Shown here: one piece after another, positions 35,157-45,642 of the stretch
Layout of the letters: every line of letters begins with the position of its first letter
Position numbering within the stretch: position 1 is the first letter of the stretch
From: Candidatus Gastranaerophilales bacterium
GTDB taxonomy: Bacteria; Cyanobacteriota; Vampirovibrionia; Gastranaerophilales; Gastranaerophilaceae
Reading direction: 5' to 3'
DNA: 64,000 nucleotides
Assembly (NCBI GenBank): GCA_944323625.1
Contig: CALUTD010000002.1
Coordinates: 38,168 to 102,167 of the forward strand
Notes under the pieces: model-generated
The model's database searches: none
What the model was told of the DNA's origin: nothing
The model's input: the letters and a program-made list of their open reading frames with translations, nothing else
Position numbers and translations under genes: made by a program

Positions 35157-37598
35157 CTAAACCGGCTCACACTCAAAAACAATTTTTTCATCTTTAAGTT
35201 TAAGAACAATTTTATTATCTGATGTATACTTGCCGGAAAGAATTTCTTCTGCCAGTCCGTCTTCTATACGTTTTTGAATTAAACGTCTTAAAGGTCTTGC
35301 GCCGTATGCTTCCGAGTATCCCGCATCTCCAAGATAATCTTTTACTTCTTCAGTAACTTCAATCTTAAGATTTTGAGATTCCAAACGTTTAAACAAGTCA
35401 TTCAACATTAAATCAACAATTTCACGTATTTCTGATTTTGACAAATGAGCAAATACAATAATATCATCAATTCTGTTTAAGAACTCGGGACGGAAAGATT
35501 TTTTCATTTCTTCCATTACAGTTTCTTTTAAACGTTCATATTTATCTTTTTGTTCGTCATCGGATACTGCAAAACCAAGCCTGCTTGTAGTTGTAATCAT
35601 ACTTGCACCAACGTTGCTGGTCATAATGATAATTGTATTTTTGAAATTAATGTGACGCCCTTTTGAATCGGTCAAACGTCCGTCATCCAAAATTTGAAGC
35701 ATAATATTAAATACATCGGGGTGAGCTTTTTCGATTTCATCAAAAAGAATTACACTATAAGGTTTCTTTCTTATGATTTCTGTTAAATGCCCTCCATCAT
35801 CATAACCTACATATCCGGGAGGTGAACCTATTAATTTCGATGTTGAATGTTTTTCCATAAACTCAGACATATCAACACGAATCATATTATCTTCAGAACC
35901 AAATACAGCTTCTGCAAGCGCTTTAGCCAATTCAGTTTTACCTACCCCTGTGGGCCCCGAGAAAATAAAGCTTCCTATAGGTCTGTTTGGTGATTTTAAT
36001 CCGACTCTTGCACGTCTTATTGCTTTTGATAAAGCAACTACTGCCTGATCTTGTCCTATAACTCGCTTATGAAGAGTTTCTTCAAGTTTTAATAAGCGTT
36101 CGCTTTCACCTTCAGTTATTTTAGTAGTAGGAATACCTGTCATCATACTAACAACTTGGGCTACATGCTCTGCTGTAACAGTAGGTTTATTATCTTCATT
36201 ATCTTCTCGCCATTTAATTGATAATTCGCGCAATTTTTCTTTTAAATCCGCTTCATCATCTCTTAAATTTGATGCCGTTTCAAATTCCTGATTTCTAATA
36301 GCTTCTTCTTTTTGTTTTATGATAGATTTGAGCTGTTTTTCAAGTTCTTTACCTTCAGGAGGAAGTGCACTCGTTTGAATTCTCAATTTTGAAGCGGCTT
36401 CATCTATAATATCAATAGCTTTATCAGGCAAAAATCTGTCTGTTATATATTTTGCGGAAAGTTCAGTTGCCGCAACTATAGCTTCATCCGAAATATTAAG
36501 CTTATGATGTTCTTCATATTTCGGCTTAAGTCCTTTCATAATTTCTATTGTTTCATCAATAGACGGTTCATCAATAATAATCGGCTGAAATCTTCTTTCA
36601 AGTGCAGAATCTTTTTCCACATATTTTCTGTACTCTTCAAGAGTAGTAGCTCCGATTACTTGAATTTCTCCTCTTGATAGGGCGGGTTTTAAGATATTAG
36701 CAGCATCAATAGCTCCTTCTGCAGCACCGGCACCTATTAAAGTATGCATTTCATCAATTACAAGTATTATATTACCTGCTTGACGTATTTCATCCATTAT
36801 TTTTTTAAGACGTTCTTCAAATTCGCCTCTATACTTTGTACCTGCAACCAGTAAGCCCATATCAAGCTGTACTACTTTTTTACCTTCTAATATGTCAGGA
36901 ACTTCCGAGTTAACGATTCTAGCTGCTAACCCTTCCGCAACGGCAGTTTTACCTACACCGGGCTCACCAATTAAAACCGGATTATTTTTAGTTCTTCGTG
37001 CAAGAATTTGTATAACACGTTCAATTTCTTTTTCTCTGCCTACAACAGGATCAAGCCTTTGCTCTTGAGCTGCAAGAGTCAAATCCGTACCAAATTCATC
37101 CAAACTCGGAGTTTTTGTTTTCCCTGATGAGGTTGTTGAAGATGTTGACATCTGAGTCGGTTTTGTTTCTCCAAGCATTTTTATGACATTACTTCTTACC
37201 TTATTTAAGTCAACACCTAAATTTTCCAATACTCTTGCCGCAACACCTTCGCCTTCTCTTATTAACCCTAAAAGAAGGTGTTCTGTTCCTATATAATTGT
37301 GCCCGAGCTGTCTTGCTTCATCCCAGGACAATTCCAATACTCTTTTTGCGCGAGGCGTAAAAGGAATTTCCACAGCAACGAAACCTGATCCTCTGCCTAT
37401 AATTTTTTCGACTTCTACCCTTGCGTCTTTTAGTGTTACACCCATTGTTTTTAGCGTTTTTGCCGCAACTCCGGTGCCCTCACCTATCAAACCCAATAAA
37501 ACTTGTTCCGTACCTACAAAATTATGACCTAGTCTTCTTGCCTCTTCCTGTGCAAGCATTATTACCTTTATAGCCTTCTCCGTAAAACGTTCAAACAT
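35157..37598 (-). CDS. clpC: ATP-dependent Clp protease ATP-binding subunit ClpC
   Basis: 813 residues. Two N-terminal Clp repeats ([20 protein letters not shown]), the first AAA+ module with [15 protein letters not shown], a middle region with a UVR-like segment ([20 protein letters not shown]), and the second AAA+ module with [16 protein letters not shown]. The UVR segment and length mark ClpC rather than ClpA or ClpB. It unfolds substrates for ClpP; clpP is not in the window. Confidence 0.95.
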   Translation of the reverse strand: MFERFTEKAIKVIMLAQEEARRLGHNFVGTEQVLLGLIGEGTGVAAKTLKTMGVTLKDARVEVEKIIGRGSGFVAVEIPFTPRAKRVLELSWDEARQLGHNYIGTEHLLLGLIREGEGVAARVLENLGVDLNKVRSNVIKMLGETKPTQMSTSSTTSSGKTKTPSLDEFGTDLTLAAQEQRLDPVVGREKEIERVIQILARRTKNNPVLIGEPGVGKTAVAEGLAARIVNSEVPDILEGKKVVQLDMGLLVAGTKYRGEFEERLKKIMDEIRQAGNIILVIDEMHTLIGAGAAEGAIDAANILKPALSRGEIQVIGATTLEEYRKYVEKDSALERRFQPIIIDEPSIDETIEIMKGLKPKYEEHHKLNISDEAIVAATELSAKYITDRFLPDKAIDIIDEAASKLRIQTSALPPEGKELEKQLKSIIKQKEEAIRNQEFETASNLRDDEADLKEKLRELSIKWREDNEDNKPTVTAEHVAQVVSMMTGIPTTKITEGESERLLKLEETLHKRVIGQDQAVVALSKAIRRARVGLKSPNRPIGSFIFSGPTGVGKTELAKALAEAVFGSEDNMIRVDMSEFMEKHSTSKLIGSPPGYVGYDDGGHLTEIIRKKPYSVILFDEIEKAHPDVFNIMLQILDDGRLTDSKGRHINFKNTIIIMTSNVGASMITTTSRLGFAVSDDEQKDKYERLKETVMEEMKKSFRPEFLNRIDDIIVFAHLSKSEIREIVDLMLNDLFKRLESQNLKIEVTEEVKDYLGDAGYSEAYGARPLRRLIQKRIEDGLAEEILSGKYTSDNKIVLKLKDEKIVFECEPV

Positions 37599-37660
37599 TG
37601 CTTTACTTCTCCTAATAAGACTCTATATATTTATTTTACACCATAATTCAAATTATACAA

Positions 37661-38692
37661 TCAGTTTTTCAATAGAAGCAAAAATTTATCAATACCTTGT
37701 TTGACTTCATCCACTGTTATTCTGTTCAAACATTCTTTATTCCTCGGACATTTTTTCTTTAAACCGCAAGGCATACAGGGTAAATCAGATTTTAATAATA
37801 TATTTTCTTCACCAAGTGCTTTCCATTTTTCAAACGGCATTGGCCCATATATCCCTATTACTTTTGTTCCTACGGAAGATGCCATATGTAAATTGCCCGA
37901 ATCATTACCTATTATAAATTTAACATGTTTTAAAAGAGCTAAACTGTCTTTTATGCTTAATTCTCCGCACAAATTCCATGGCTTTATTTTAAGCTCTGAA
38001 TCATATTTTATATTGTCATAAATATGCTTATCTATCGCAGCTCCTATAAATATAACCTGCACTTCTTTTTCATTCGATAAATATTGCGTTATTTTTTTAA
38101 AATTTTCTATATCCCACATTTTACCTTCATTTGTTGCTAAAGCATTTATAGCAACTTTAGGCAGTTTATTTGATGATATAATTTTAATTACTTTTTCTTC
38201 GCTATCTTTATTTATCCAATTTTCCAAATAAGTGTCTTTAATTTCTATTCCGTCTGCTTTTAAAACATCCAAAAAACAAAGTGATTCATGTTTTACTCTG
38301 TCATATTGAACCTTTTTTGTAAGCAAAAAACCTCTGTTTTCGGTATCAAACCCTATTCTTTCTTTTATTCCGGCTAAATAACAGAGAAAAGCACTTGATA
38401 ATGACCTTTTTAACACATAAGCCTTATCATATTTTTCTTTCCTTAAAAGTTTTACATATTGCCAAAAGGATTTTTTCTTATCTTTTCCGTTTTCATATTT
38501 ATGCTTTCTTGTTGTATCAAAATAAATAAAATTATTAACATAAGGACATTCTTCTATTACTTCGCCCGAATTTGGGGAAACAAGCATATCTATTTGAGCT
38601 TCGGGATAATGATATCTTAAATTTCTTAAAAACGGAACAGTCAATATCATATCACCTATAAAACGGTATCTTACAACAAGTATTTTCATCAT
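37661..38692 (-). CDS. Glycosyltransferase family 9 (heptosyltransferase-like)
   Basis: About 343 residues from the ATG at 38692, which overlaps the LpxK stop (ATGA); a TTG at 38701 would add three residues. GT9 features: N-terminal KILVVRYRFIGDMILTVPFL, YPEAQIDMLVSPN, and the sugar-nucleotide region FIIGNDSGNLHMASSVGTKV with GIYGPMPFEKW. The Cys-rich end (LPCMPCGLKKKCPRNKECL) is common in heptosyltransferases. It likely adds heptose or a similar sugar to the lipid A-Kdo core, in line with its LpxK neighbour. Confidence 0.87.
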   Translation of the reverse strand: MMKILVVRYRFIGDMILTVPFLRNLRYHYPEAQIDMLVSPNSGEVIEECPYVNNFIYFDTTRKHKYENGKDKKKSFWQYVKLLRKEKYDKAYVLKRSLSSAFLCYLAGIKERIGFDTENRGFLLTKKVQYDRVKHESLCFLDVLKADGIEIKDTYLENWINKDSEEKVIKIISSNKLPKVAINALATNEGKMWDIENFKKITQYLSNEKEVQVIFIGAAIDKHIYDNIKYDSELKIKPWNLCGELSIKDSLALLKHVKFIIGNDSGNLHMASSVGTKVIGIYGPMPFEKWKALGEENILLKSDLPCMPCGLKKKCPRNKECLNRITVDEVKQGIDKFLLLLKN

Positions 38693-39753
38693 ATTCCGCA
38701 AACTTCCCTAATATCAATATATGCTTTTAATTTTAATGCAAAAAACTTTACCGGGAGTTCAATATCTTTTATTAAACTTTCAATTTTAACTGCATCTTTT
38801 TCGGTTGTAACAACACAGTCAATATTTTCTTCCTGAGCAAAATGAATTATTTTGGAAATATCCTCCATTTCATAAGAATGATGATCCTCAAATTCAAGTA
38901 CAGCTATAAGTCTGTAGTCATTTTTAAGAAAATCATAAAATCCCTGAGATTGACCTATTGCGGAAAATGCCATAATTTTAGAGTCTTTCTCTAATTTTTC
39001 ACCTGTTATTATGTTATATGAATAATCAGGAACAATGTTACAAAGAAAAATATCTTTTTTAAATCGTTTTTTTAAGAAATCACAATATTTCAGAGCATTT
39101 TTAGAATCACAACTTTTATTTACAACAACAACTTTATCTGATCTAGTTATATTTGAAATTCGTTCTCTCAAAGGGCCTGCCGGAAGCAAAAGTCCATTGC
39201 CGAATTTGTTTTTTGCATCTATTAAAACAATATCCAAATCCCGTTTCATTTTTCTATGTTGAAATCCATCATCAAGAACAATAATATCGGGACTGTATTT
39301 TTCCTGAATAAATTTTTCTGCCAATATACGATTTGAGCAAGTAACAACATAAGCGCCCTTACAATTATCACTAAGCCACACCGGTTCATCTCCGACATCT
39401 TGTGCGCAATACAATGAACCTGAACCGTCAGAAATTAGACGCGGCGTTTTATTTGAAAGCTTTGCACCGTATCCTCTTGATAAAATAGCCACTTTTTTAT
39501 TCAGACTTAAATAATATTTTGCAACTTCTAAGGTAAACGGTGTTTTGCCGACTCCTCCTGTTGTAACATTTCCGATTGATATTACAAAAGATTTTGAAGA
39601 ATATGAGGGAAGTATTTTCTTATCGTACAACTTATTCCTTACATTCACGGCAAGAGTATATATAGCTCCCGGAATTCTTAACAGGAATATTATAACTTTT
39701 TCGATAAAATTCAAATCCTTTTTATAATGAAGTTTTGATATAAACAGTTTCAT
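38689..39753 (-). CDS. lpxK: Tetraacyldisaccharide 4'-kinase
   Basis: 354 residues. An N-terminal membrane-associated helix region precedes the Walker A motif ISIGNVTTGGVGKTPFT at about 62-78; KVAILSRGYG, DVGDEPVWL and VLDDGFQHRKM follow in the LpxK order. It phosphorylates the lipid A precursor at the 4' position. It lies between the MCE gene and the GT9 gene in one minus-strand operon for envelope lipids. Confidence 0.95.
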   Translation of the reverse strand: MKLFISKLHYKKDLNFIEKVIIFLLRIPGAIYTLAVNVRNKLYDKKILPSYSSKSFVISIGNVTTGGVGKTPFTLEVAKYYLSLNKKVAILSRGYGAKLSNKTPRLISDGSGSLYCAQDVGDEPVWLSDNCKGAYVVTCSNRILAEKFIQEKYSPDIIVLDDGFQHRKMKRDLDIVLIDAKNKFGNGLLLPAGPLRERISNITRSDKVVVVNKSCDSKNALKYCDFLKKRFKKDIFLCNIVPDYSYNIITGEKLEKDSKIMAFSAIGQSQGFYDFLKNDYRLIAVLEFEDHHSYEMEDISKIIHFAQEENIDCVVTTEKDAVKIESLIKDIELPVKFFALKLKAYIDIREVCGI

Positions 39754-39760
39754 AAGCAGC

Positions 39761-41119
39761 CTAGAACATTAATCTGAAAATCAAAAATCTTTTGTTCAAT
39801 TTTTCAGAGAATTTTTTAAGATTTTCTGATGTAGCACTTATATCATCCATCGTTTGTTTAAGTTTTTCTTCATCCTCTGTTGCATAATTAACTGTATCTA
39901 AAGTTATTGCCAGCTTGTCTAATGCAGTATTCATTTTTACGACAGATTCTTTTAAATAACTTTTTAATTGTGCATCTTTAGACATATCATTAACATAACT
40001 TGAAAGTTCAGCAATATTCTTTGCAGTAATATCCAAATTGTTAAGAGTAGTTTTTGTTTTCGGATCTTCAAGCAGACATGATACATTGTCTGACAATCTT
40101 CCTACAGATTTTGCCGCATTTGAAAAATTTTGTACAAATTCTTTATCGCCTGCAATTTTATTGATATTGTCGGTAATAGCAACAAGTCTGTCCGCAATTT
40201 TATTTGCATCTTCAGATAATATCTCAAGTTCAACTTTTGAGAGTTCTATTAATTCTTGAGCTTTTTCCATTGTTACATTTGTTTTTTCCGTCAAATCTTT
40301 AACATTTACTGCTGTCGCCTGTAAATCTTTTATAACATCATCTGACATCAAAAGAGATATTCTCTCGTTTGTTTCTATTAAAGATTCTGCACTTCTATAT
40401 TGCAAAGCAAGAAAATCTGATATTCTCATAGGTTCAATAACCGTATATGGTGAATCAGTTTTGGGATATGGAACATCAACATCATCTTTCGGTATTAACC
40501 TTAATTTATTTTCATTATCATCTTTAACAATTTTACCTATGAGCATTTCAGGCGTAATTAGCCCCGGTAAATCAATTACATATTTTATTTTATATGAATT
40601 TTTTGTCTTAATATTTTCTTTAACAAGAATCGGAAGCATATTAGTTTCAACTATTTCAATCTTTTTTACTTTACCGATATCATAATATTTATTATCAAGT
40701 TCCATTTGAACTTTATCATCGGCATGGAGAATCAAAGATTTATTCTGTTCCGGAATATAAATAACTCTTTCCTTGGGCGGAGTTATTTCCAGGAATTGTT
40801 CACCAATTATGCCTGATTGCTGTATAGAAATTTCAGATGCTTTAGGGATTTCAATATTAGGCTCTGTTATAACAAACTTAATATCAACATAACTTTCATC
40901 ATTCTTAATCTGAGGTTTTATCTCTTCAACCTGACCTATACGAACACCCATCATTTGAACACCGGAGCCTGCTCTCATTCCGTTAACATCTTTAAAACTC
41001 ACGGTTATTCTTTCCGCGCTCGATATGGCTTTTCCTTTTACCCACATTACTGTAAAAAGTAATATAATTATTGCAGATATTGCCAGTATTCCGACTTTAA
41101 ATGATGATGAAAATTTCAT
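39761..41119 (-). CDS. mlaD: MCE-domain lipid transport protein (MlaD-like)
   Basis: 452 residues: one N-terminal membrane helix (VGILAISAIIILLFTVMWV), an MCE domain starting at ISSAERITVSFKDVNGMRAGSGVQMMGVRIG, and a long alpha-helical coiled C-terminus full of heptads, ending near KFSEKLNKRFLIFRL. It is larger than E. coli MlaD, like the MCE proteins of cyanobacteria and plastids (TGD2). It binds the MlaE permease, and the helical part may reach toward the outer membrane. Confidence 0.88.
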   Translation of the reverse strand: MKFSSSFKVGILAISAIIILLFTVMWVKGKAISSAERITVSFKDVNGMRAGSGVQMMGVRIGQVEEIKPQIKNDESYVDIKFVITEPNIEIPKASEISIQQSGIIGEQFLEITPPKERVIYIPEQNKSLILHADDKVQMELDNKYYDIGKVKKIEIVETNMLPILVKENIKTKNSYKIKYVIDLPGLITPEMLIGKIVKDDNENKLRLIPKDDVDVPYPKTDSPYTVIEPMRISDFLALQYRSAESLIETNERISLLMSDDVIKDLQATAVNVKDLTEKTNVTMEKAQELIELSKVELEILSEDANKIADRLVAITDNINKIAGDKEFVQNFSNAAKSVGRLSDNVSCLLEDPKTKTTLNNLDITAKNIAELSSYVNDMSKDAQLKSYLKESVVKMNTALDKLAITLDTVNYATEDEEKLKQTMDDISATSENLKKFSEKLNKRFLIFRLMF

Positions 41120-41155
41120 ATCTATCCTCTTTTTTTTATTATTATACTATAAAAA

Positions 41156-41884
41156 TTAATACCCGGATGCCGCAATTTTCATAGGGCCCTCTATCGATGC
41201 CGATACAAATTGTTTTGTATACGGATTATCCTGTTTTAATAATTCTTCAGGTGTACCTCTAAACACAATATGTCCGTCATATAGCATTATTAATTTGTCA
41301 GAACATCTTGTTATTGTTGACATTTGGTGTGTTACTACAATTGAAGTAGCTTTTGTTTCATTTCTTAAATGTAGTATATAATCTTCTATTACAGTAGAAG
41401 CTACAGGGTCCAAACCTGCCGTAGGTTCATCATAGAGTATAAACTGAGGTTTAGTAACTATTGCACGGGCTAAACTTACCCTTTTTTGCATACCTCCCGA
41501 TAACTCATGAGGAAACTTGTCCTCAATCCCCGACAAACCTACGGTTGCTAAGCTTTTTTTAACAATTTCTTTCAATTCTTCTTTTGTAAACTTACCCTTA
41601 AATTCTTTTCTTTCTTGAAGTGCAAAAGAAATATTATCAAAAACATTTAACGAATCAAAAAGTGCCGAATATTGGAATACCATTGCCACATCGCCGTTAT
41701 CTATATCTATTGTTCCTGAATCAGGCTCTAAAAGTCCGCAAAGAATTTTTAATATAGTACTTTTCCCTGAACCGCTAAATCCGACAATAGAAAGTATTTC
41801 ACCTTTTTCTACCGTAAAAGAAATATTATCCAAAACTTTTCTTCCGTCAAATTCTTTTGTTAAATTTTGAACTTTTATAGACAT
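41156..41884 (-). CDS. mlaF: Mla-type ABC transporter ATPase
   Basis: About 242 residues from the ATG at 41884 (RBS agaaggt); an upstream start at 41929 would overlap mlaE and lacks an RBS. Walker A is VGFSGSGKSTIL, signature LSGGMQKRVSLARA, Walker B FILYDEPTAGLDP, then VTHQMSTI. Both the sequence and the mlaE and MCE neighbours define it as the ATPase of the phospholipid transporter. Confidence 0.95.
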   Translation of the reverse strand: MSIKVQNLTKEFDGRKVLDNISFTVEKGEILSIVGFSGSGKSTILKILCGLLEPDSGTIDIDNGDVAMVFQYSALFDSLNVFDNISFALQERKEFKGKFTKEELKEIVKKSLATVGLSGIEDKFPHELSGGMQKRVSLARAIVTKPQFILYDEPTAGLDPVASTVIEDYILHLRNETKATSIVVTHQMSTITRCSDKLIMLYDGHIVFRGTPEELLKQDNPYTKQFVSASIEGPMKIAASGY

Positions 41885-41898
41885 AACAACCTTCTTCT

Positions 41899-42711
41899 CT
41901 AAAAATAAAAAGCGACCGCAAAAATGCAATCAACAACAACTATAGTAACAAAAGACCAAACAACCGCTTTTGTTGTTGCAATCCCAACCCCTTTTGCGCC
42001 TCCTTTTGCATCATAACCGCAGCTTGAACTTACAAGGCTTATACATCCTCCAAAACATGCCGCCTTAAATAACATTATATTTATATCGCGTATATATAGT
42101 CCCTGCCAAACGGAGGTTATATAACAAAGCCAGGTAACATCTTTAACCGCAGCCATTGTAGTTAATCCGCCGGCAATAATGCCAAGAGCAGATGAAATAA
42201 TTACTACAAACGGCATCATTATAAATCCTGATAATACGCGAGGCAAAAACAAATATTTGAACGGTGATACCTTAAGTGCCTTCATTGCATCAATCTGTTC
42301 GGTAACTCTCATTGTAGCAAGTTCACTTGCCTGCGCCGAACCTATCATTGATATTATTGCAAATCCCGACATTACAACTCCGAGTTCTCTGACCATTGTT
42401 AAAGAAACAAGTAAGCCTATATAATCTTTTGCACCTTGCTTAACCATTTCAGGGGCTATTTGCATAGCTATTATTATCGAAGTCATTGAAACTATTGAAA
42501 GAGTAATAGGAAGAGAATCAACAGCAAACCTTGATGCTTGTTCGACTAATTGTTTAAAGTTTATTTGAAATGTAATTATATATTTTAAAACTTCACAAAA
42601 TCTGTAAGCAATATTGCCAAAAGTTTCAAAAAACTCTCTTACATGCTTTAAAAACATAAGAGTAATTTGATAAGTCAATGACTGTTTTAAATATAGCTTC
42701 ACGTTTGCCAT
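41899..42711 (-). CDS. mlaE: Mla-type ABC transporter permease MlaE
   Basis: 270 residues, five or six membrane helices, with the MlaE signature MVRELGVVMSGFAIISMIGSAQASELATMRVTEQIDA (seen as VRELGVVMSGF and SELATMRVTEQIDAM). It is first in the operon mlaE-mlaF-MCE-lpxK-GT9. The transporter moves phospholipid between inner and outer membranes. Confidence 0.95.
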   Translation of the reverse strand: MANVKLYLKQSLTYQITLMFLKHVREFFETFGNIAYRFCEVLKYIITFQINFKQLVEQASRFAVDSLPITLSIVSMTSIIIAMQIAPEMVKQGAKDYIGLLVSLTMVRELGVVMSGFAIISMIGSAQASELATMRVTEQIDAMKALKVSPFKYLFLPRVLSGFIMMPFVVIISSALGIIAGGLTTMAAVKDVTWLCYITSVWQGLYIRDINIMLFKAACFGGCISLVSSSCGYDAKGGAKGVGIATTKAVVWSFVTIVVVDCIFAVAFYF

Positions 42712-42792
42712 AAGTGTATTTTACAATAAATGAAAAATATTATCCAGCAAAAGTCTTTAATAACATAAATAATTATTTTAGTATATTAATAG

Positions 42793-42820
42793 TTGTCAAT
42801 AAACAGTTATATGTGATAAT
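42793..42820 (+). promoter_or_regulatory. Cassette promoter of the 43 kb prepilin
   Basis: TTGTCA (42793-42798), 16-bp spacer, GATAAT (42815-42820) preceded by TGT, so an extended -10 is possible. RBS gggag at 42833-42837 and ATG at 42845 follow at the same spacing as in the other cassettes. Confidence 0.68.
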
Positions 42821-42844
42821 CTAAATATAAACGGGAGATAAAAC

Positions 42845-43556
42845 ATGAAAAAAACATTTATATGTTACGGGGGGGGGGAATTTAAACCTCAAAAAACAAA
42901 ATAACAACTTTACTTTATCAGAGGTTTTAATTACTCTTATTATAATAGGAATTATAGCTGCAATAACTGTACCTTTAATTATTTCATCTTATCAAAAAAA
43001 AATTTTGGCAAGTCAATTTAAAAAAATGTATTCCACAACGGAAAATGCAATTAATTTTGTAAATTCTCAAACCGGCACATCGTTAGAATGTTACAGATAT
43101 GATTTCTATGGTAATACAGAACCTTATTATGTATCAGAATGCAGCGAATTTTGGACAGAATTTCTTAAACAGTTGAATATAATAAAAGTTTGCGAAATTG
43201 ATGATACAACCTGCCGTCCGCAATACAAAACAAAAGAACAGGTTCTTCAAGAAGGGGGAACACAAAGAAATCAAAGCTGCTCACATCCAATAAATCAAAT
43301 GAAAGGATATGTTTTAAATGACGGCTCTATATTTTATATTTATTATATGCCGACTACTGGTATGCCGGATGTTCATGTTTCAACATTTTTTGGAATTGAT
43401 GTAAACGGAGTTAAAGGACCGAACAAATGGGGATATGATTTATTTTATTTAAATCTGAATAAAAAAAGACTTGATATTCCTACAGTTGCTATAACTGCAG
43501 TATGTGAACTAATAGAAAAGGGCGGACAATCGGCAGAAAGCCTTTTGACTGAATAA
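42845..43556 (+). CDS. Phase-variable type IV prepilin-like gene, out of frame (OFF)
   Basis: ATG at 42845 opens MKKTFICY, then ten G. With G10 the frame stops at TAA after 19 codons. With G9 it reads NLNLKKQNNN then FTLSEVLITLIIIGIIAAIT, giving a prepilin of about 236 residues with Glu at +5. The globular part carries cysteines and DVNGVKGPNKWGYDLFYL. Its end lacks the usual WEIKDDYPW tail, so it may be a shorter variant. Internal starts past the G-tract would lose the prepilin helix, so the OFF state should be a true null. Confidence 0.83.
42869..42878 (+). repeat. Homopolymer G10 tract in prepilin codons 9-12
   Basis: Ten G, 24 nt after the ATG. G9 or G12 would be in frame. Confidence 0.92.
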
Positions 43557-43664
43557 ATTTGAATTTCTCATTTTGTAAGTTGCGTGCAAAATATGTTTAT
43601 GTTATAAAAAAATTACTGTGAGATTTATAAATCTTGCTAGTTCAACGAATGGAAGTTTAAGACA

Positions 43665-44531
43665 CTGAAAAAAAATATTACTCTAGCTAAAGGTGCAGGT
43701 TTTTGTTACGGCGTTAAACGGGCAGTCGAAACAACCAAAAAAATTAAACTTGATAATCCCGATAAAAATGTATGGGTTTTAGGAGAGCTTATTCATAATT
43801 CTCATGTTATACAGGAATTAGAGAATTTAGGAATTAAAACCGTCAATAAGTTGCCTGAAAATGAACGGGGAATTTGTATAGTAAGAAGCCATGGTATGCC
43901 TCCTTTACAAATAAAAGAAATGACGGATAAGGGATTTGAAGTTGTTGATTTAACATGTCTTGATGTTAAAAAAGTGCAGCAAAAAGCTGTTCAACTTGCA
44001 AAAGAAGGGTACCTTGTTTTTATTTTGGGTAAACCCGAACATCCTGAGGTTATTGCAATAGAAGCTAATGCAAAAATGTATTCAGAAAAAATTAAAGTTA
44101 TTCAGGATAAAAGAAGTTTAAAAGAATATGAAGATATAATTAAAGTTGAAAAAAAAGTCGGAATAGTTATTCAAACAACTCAAAAAATAGAACTTCTTCA
44201 AAATGTTGTTTCATACTTAATTCCATTAACAAGCGAATTAAAAGTTTTCAATACTATATGTAAATCTACTTCTATGAGGCAAGAGGAAGCAAAAAAACTT
44301 GCGAAAATATCTGATTTAATGATAGTTGCAGGTGGTAAAAACAGTGCAAACACAACTCACCTCGCAGAAATTTTATCAAATATAACAACAACAATTCATA
44401 TTGAAAATAAAGAAGATTTACAGGATTATAAGAGTATTATAACGAATGCAAAAAACATAGGAGTCGCAGCCGGGGCTTCAACTCCTGATGATATTATAAA
44501 AAGTATTATAGAAGAACTTGAAAAAATATAA
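43665..44531 (+). CDS. ispH: 4-hydroxy-3-methylbut-2-enyl diphosphate reductase IspH, likely CTG start
   Basis: 288 residues if translation begins at the CTG at 43665. The N-terminal ITLAKGAGFCYGVKRAVE contains the first iron-sulfur Cys; ELIHNSHVIQELE holds a conserved His, VRSHGMP the second, LTCLDVKKVQ the next Cys, and FNTICKSTSMRQEEA the last. It makes IPP and DMAPP, the last step of the MEP pathway. In this frame no ATG, GTG or TTG lies between the upstream TAG at 43638 and FCYG, but GGAAG sits 9 nt before CTG. A TTG at 43851 would delete the first cluster ligand and is rejected. Confidence 0.85.
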   Translation: MKKNITLAKGAGFCYGVKRAVETTKKIKLDNPDKNVWVLGELIHNSHVIQELENLGIKTVNKLPENERGICIVRSHGMPPLQIKEMTDKGFEVVDLTCLDVKKVQQKAVQLAKEGYLVFILGKPEHPEVIAIEANAKMYSEKIKVIQDKRSLKEYEDIIKVEKKVGIVIQTTQKIELLQNVVSYLIPLTSELKVFNTICKSTSMRQEEAKKLAKISDLMIVAGGKNSANTTHLAEILSNITTTIHIENKEDLQDYKSIITNAKNIGVAAGASTPDDIIKSIIEELEKI

Positions 44532-44548
44532 GAAAGGACATAAAAAAG

Positions 44549-45628
44549 ATGACAAACACAATGAATGAACAAGATGAATTCGTCAAATTACTGGAAGAAA
44601 ATTATAACTATAAATTTTCTGTCGCAGATGTAGTAAAAGGTATAGTTATAAAACAGGAAAATGACGGTTTCCTGGTTGATATCGGAGCAAAAACGGAAGC
44701 TTTTCTTCCTAACAGAGAAATAACAAACAATCAGGTTAATGACAAAGACTATTCAGAATATCTTACAATTAATGATGTAAAAGAATTTTACATCTTAAAA
44801 GAAGAAACAGATGATGAAAATGACAGAATAGTATTATCTTTAAAGAAATTATCATGTGCTAAAGCATGGCAAGAACTTCAAAATGCTAAATACAATAATG
44901 AAACAATTACAGCTAAAGTTGTTCTTATTGTAAGAGGCGGTGTAATCGTTGAAGTTTCCGACTTAAGAGGTTTTGTTCCAGCAAGCCAGTTAAGAACAGG
45001 TGCACCTTTTGACGGTTTAATCGGTCAGGATATAGAAGTAAAAGTTTTAGAAGCTGATGCAAAAAGAAATAAATTAATTCTTTCTCAAAGACAGGCTGTA
45101 GCAGAACAAAGAGAACAAGTTGTTGATGAAATTATTTCTAAATTAGAAGTAGGTTCTGTTGTAAAAGGTGAAGTTGTCAGAATAGCTGACTTTGGCGGTT
45201 TCATTGACATAAACGGTGTTGACGGTTTGCTTCCTATTTCTGAAATTTCTTGGCAGAGAATTAAACATCCTTCTGATGTTATTTCTTTAGGTCAGGAATT
45301 AGAAGTAAAAATCCTGAAAATAGACACTGATATGAAACGTATAAGTTTAAGTTTAAAAAGAATGGGCGATAACCCTTGGGAATCAATTGAAAATGAATTT
45401 AAAGAAGGCCAAATCATAAAAGGTACCGTAAATAAAGTAACTTCTTTCGGTGCATTTATAAATATATTCCCCGGTGTTGAAGCGCTGCTTCCTTCTTCAG
45501 AAATGGAACCTGCAAATGCTAATCCTTTCAACTTATATAATGTAGGTGATGAAGTTGAAGTATTAATTAAGAAATTTACACCCCAAGAACACAGAATTGC
45601 TTTGAGTGTTAAAGATATTCAAAAATAA
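44549..45628 (+). CDS. rpsA: 30S ribosomal protein S1 (four S1 domains)
   Basis: 359 residues with four S1 domains starting near FSVADVVKGIVIK, ETITAKVVLIVRGGV, GSVVKGEVVRIADFGG and GQIIKGTVNKVTSFGA. The third and fourth show the best RNA-binding motifs (DFGGFIDINGVDGLLP). Four domains is usual for S1 outside proteobacteria. The ispH-rpsA order is conserved in several phyla, with fusion in some Firmicutes; here the genes are 17 bp apart and RBS is gaaagga. Terminator with a G-tract follows. Confidence 0.92.
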   Translation: MTNTMNEQDEFVKLLEENYNYKFSVADVVKGIVIKQENDGFLVDIGAKTEAFLPNREITNNQVNDKDYSEYLTINDVKEFYILKEETDDENDRIVLSLKKLSCAKAWQELQNAKYNNETITAKVVLIVRGGVIVEVSDLRGFVPASQLRTGAPFDGLIGQDIEVKVLEADAKRNKLILSQRQAVAEQREQVVDEIISKLEVGSVVKGEVVRIADFGGFIDINGVDGLLPISEISWQRIKHPSDVISLGQELEVKILKIDTDMKRISLSLKRMGDNPWESIENEFKEGQIIKGTVNKVTSFGAFINIFPGVEALLPSSEMEPANANPFNLYNVGDEVEVLIKKFTPQEHRIALSVKDIQK

Positions 45629-45642
45629 AAAATAAAAAACAT

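Noticed and set aside
43851..44531. IspH starting at TTG 43851
   Set aside because: It would remove FCYGVKRAVE and the conserved HNSHV segment, including an iron-sulfur ligand.
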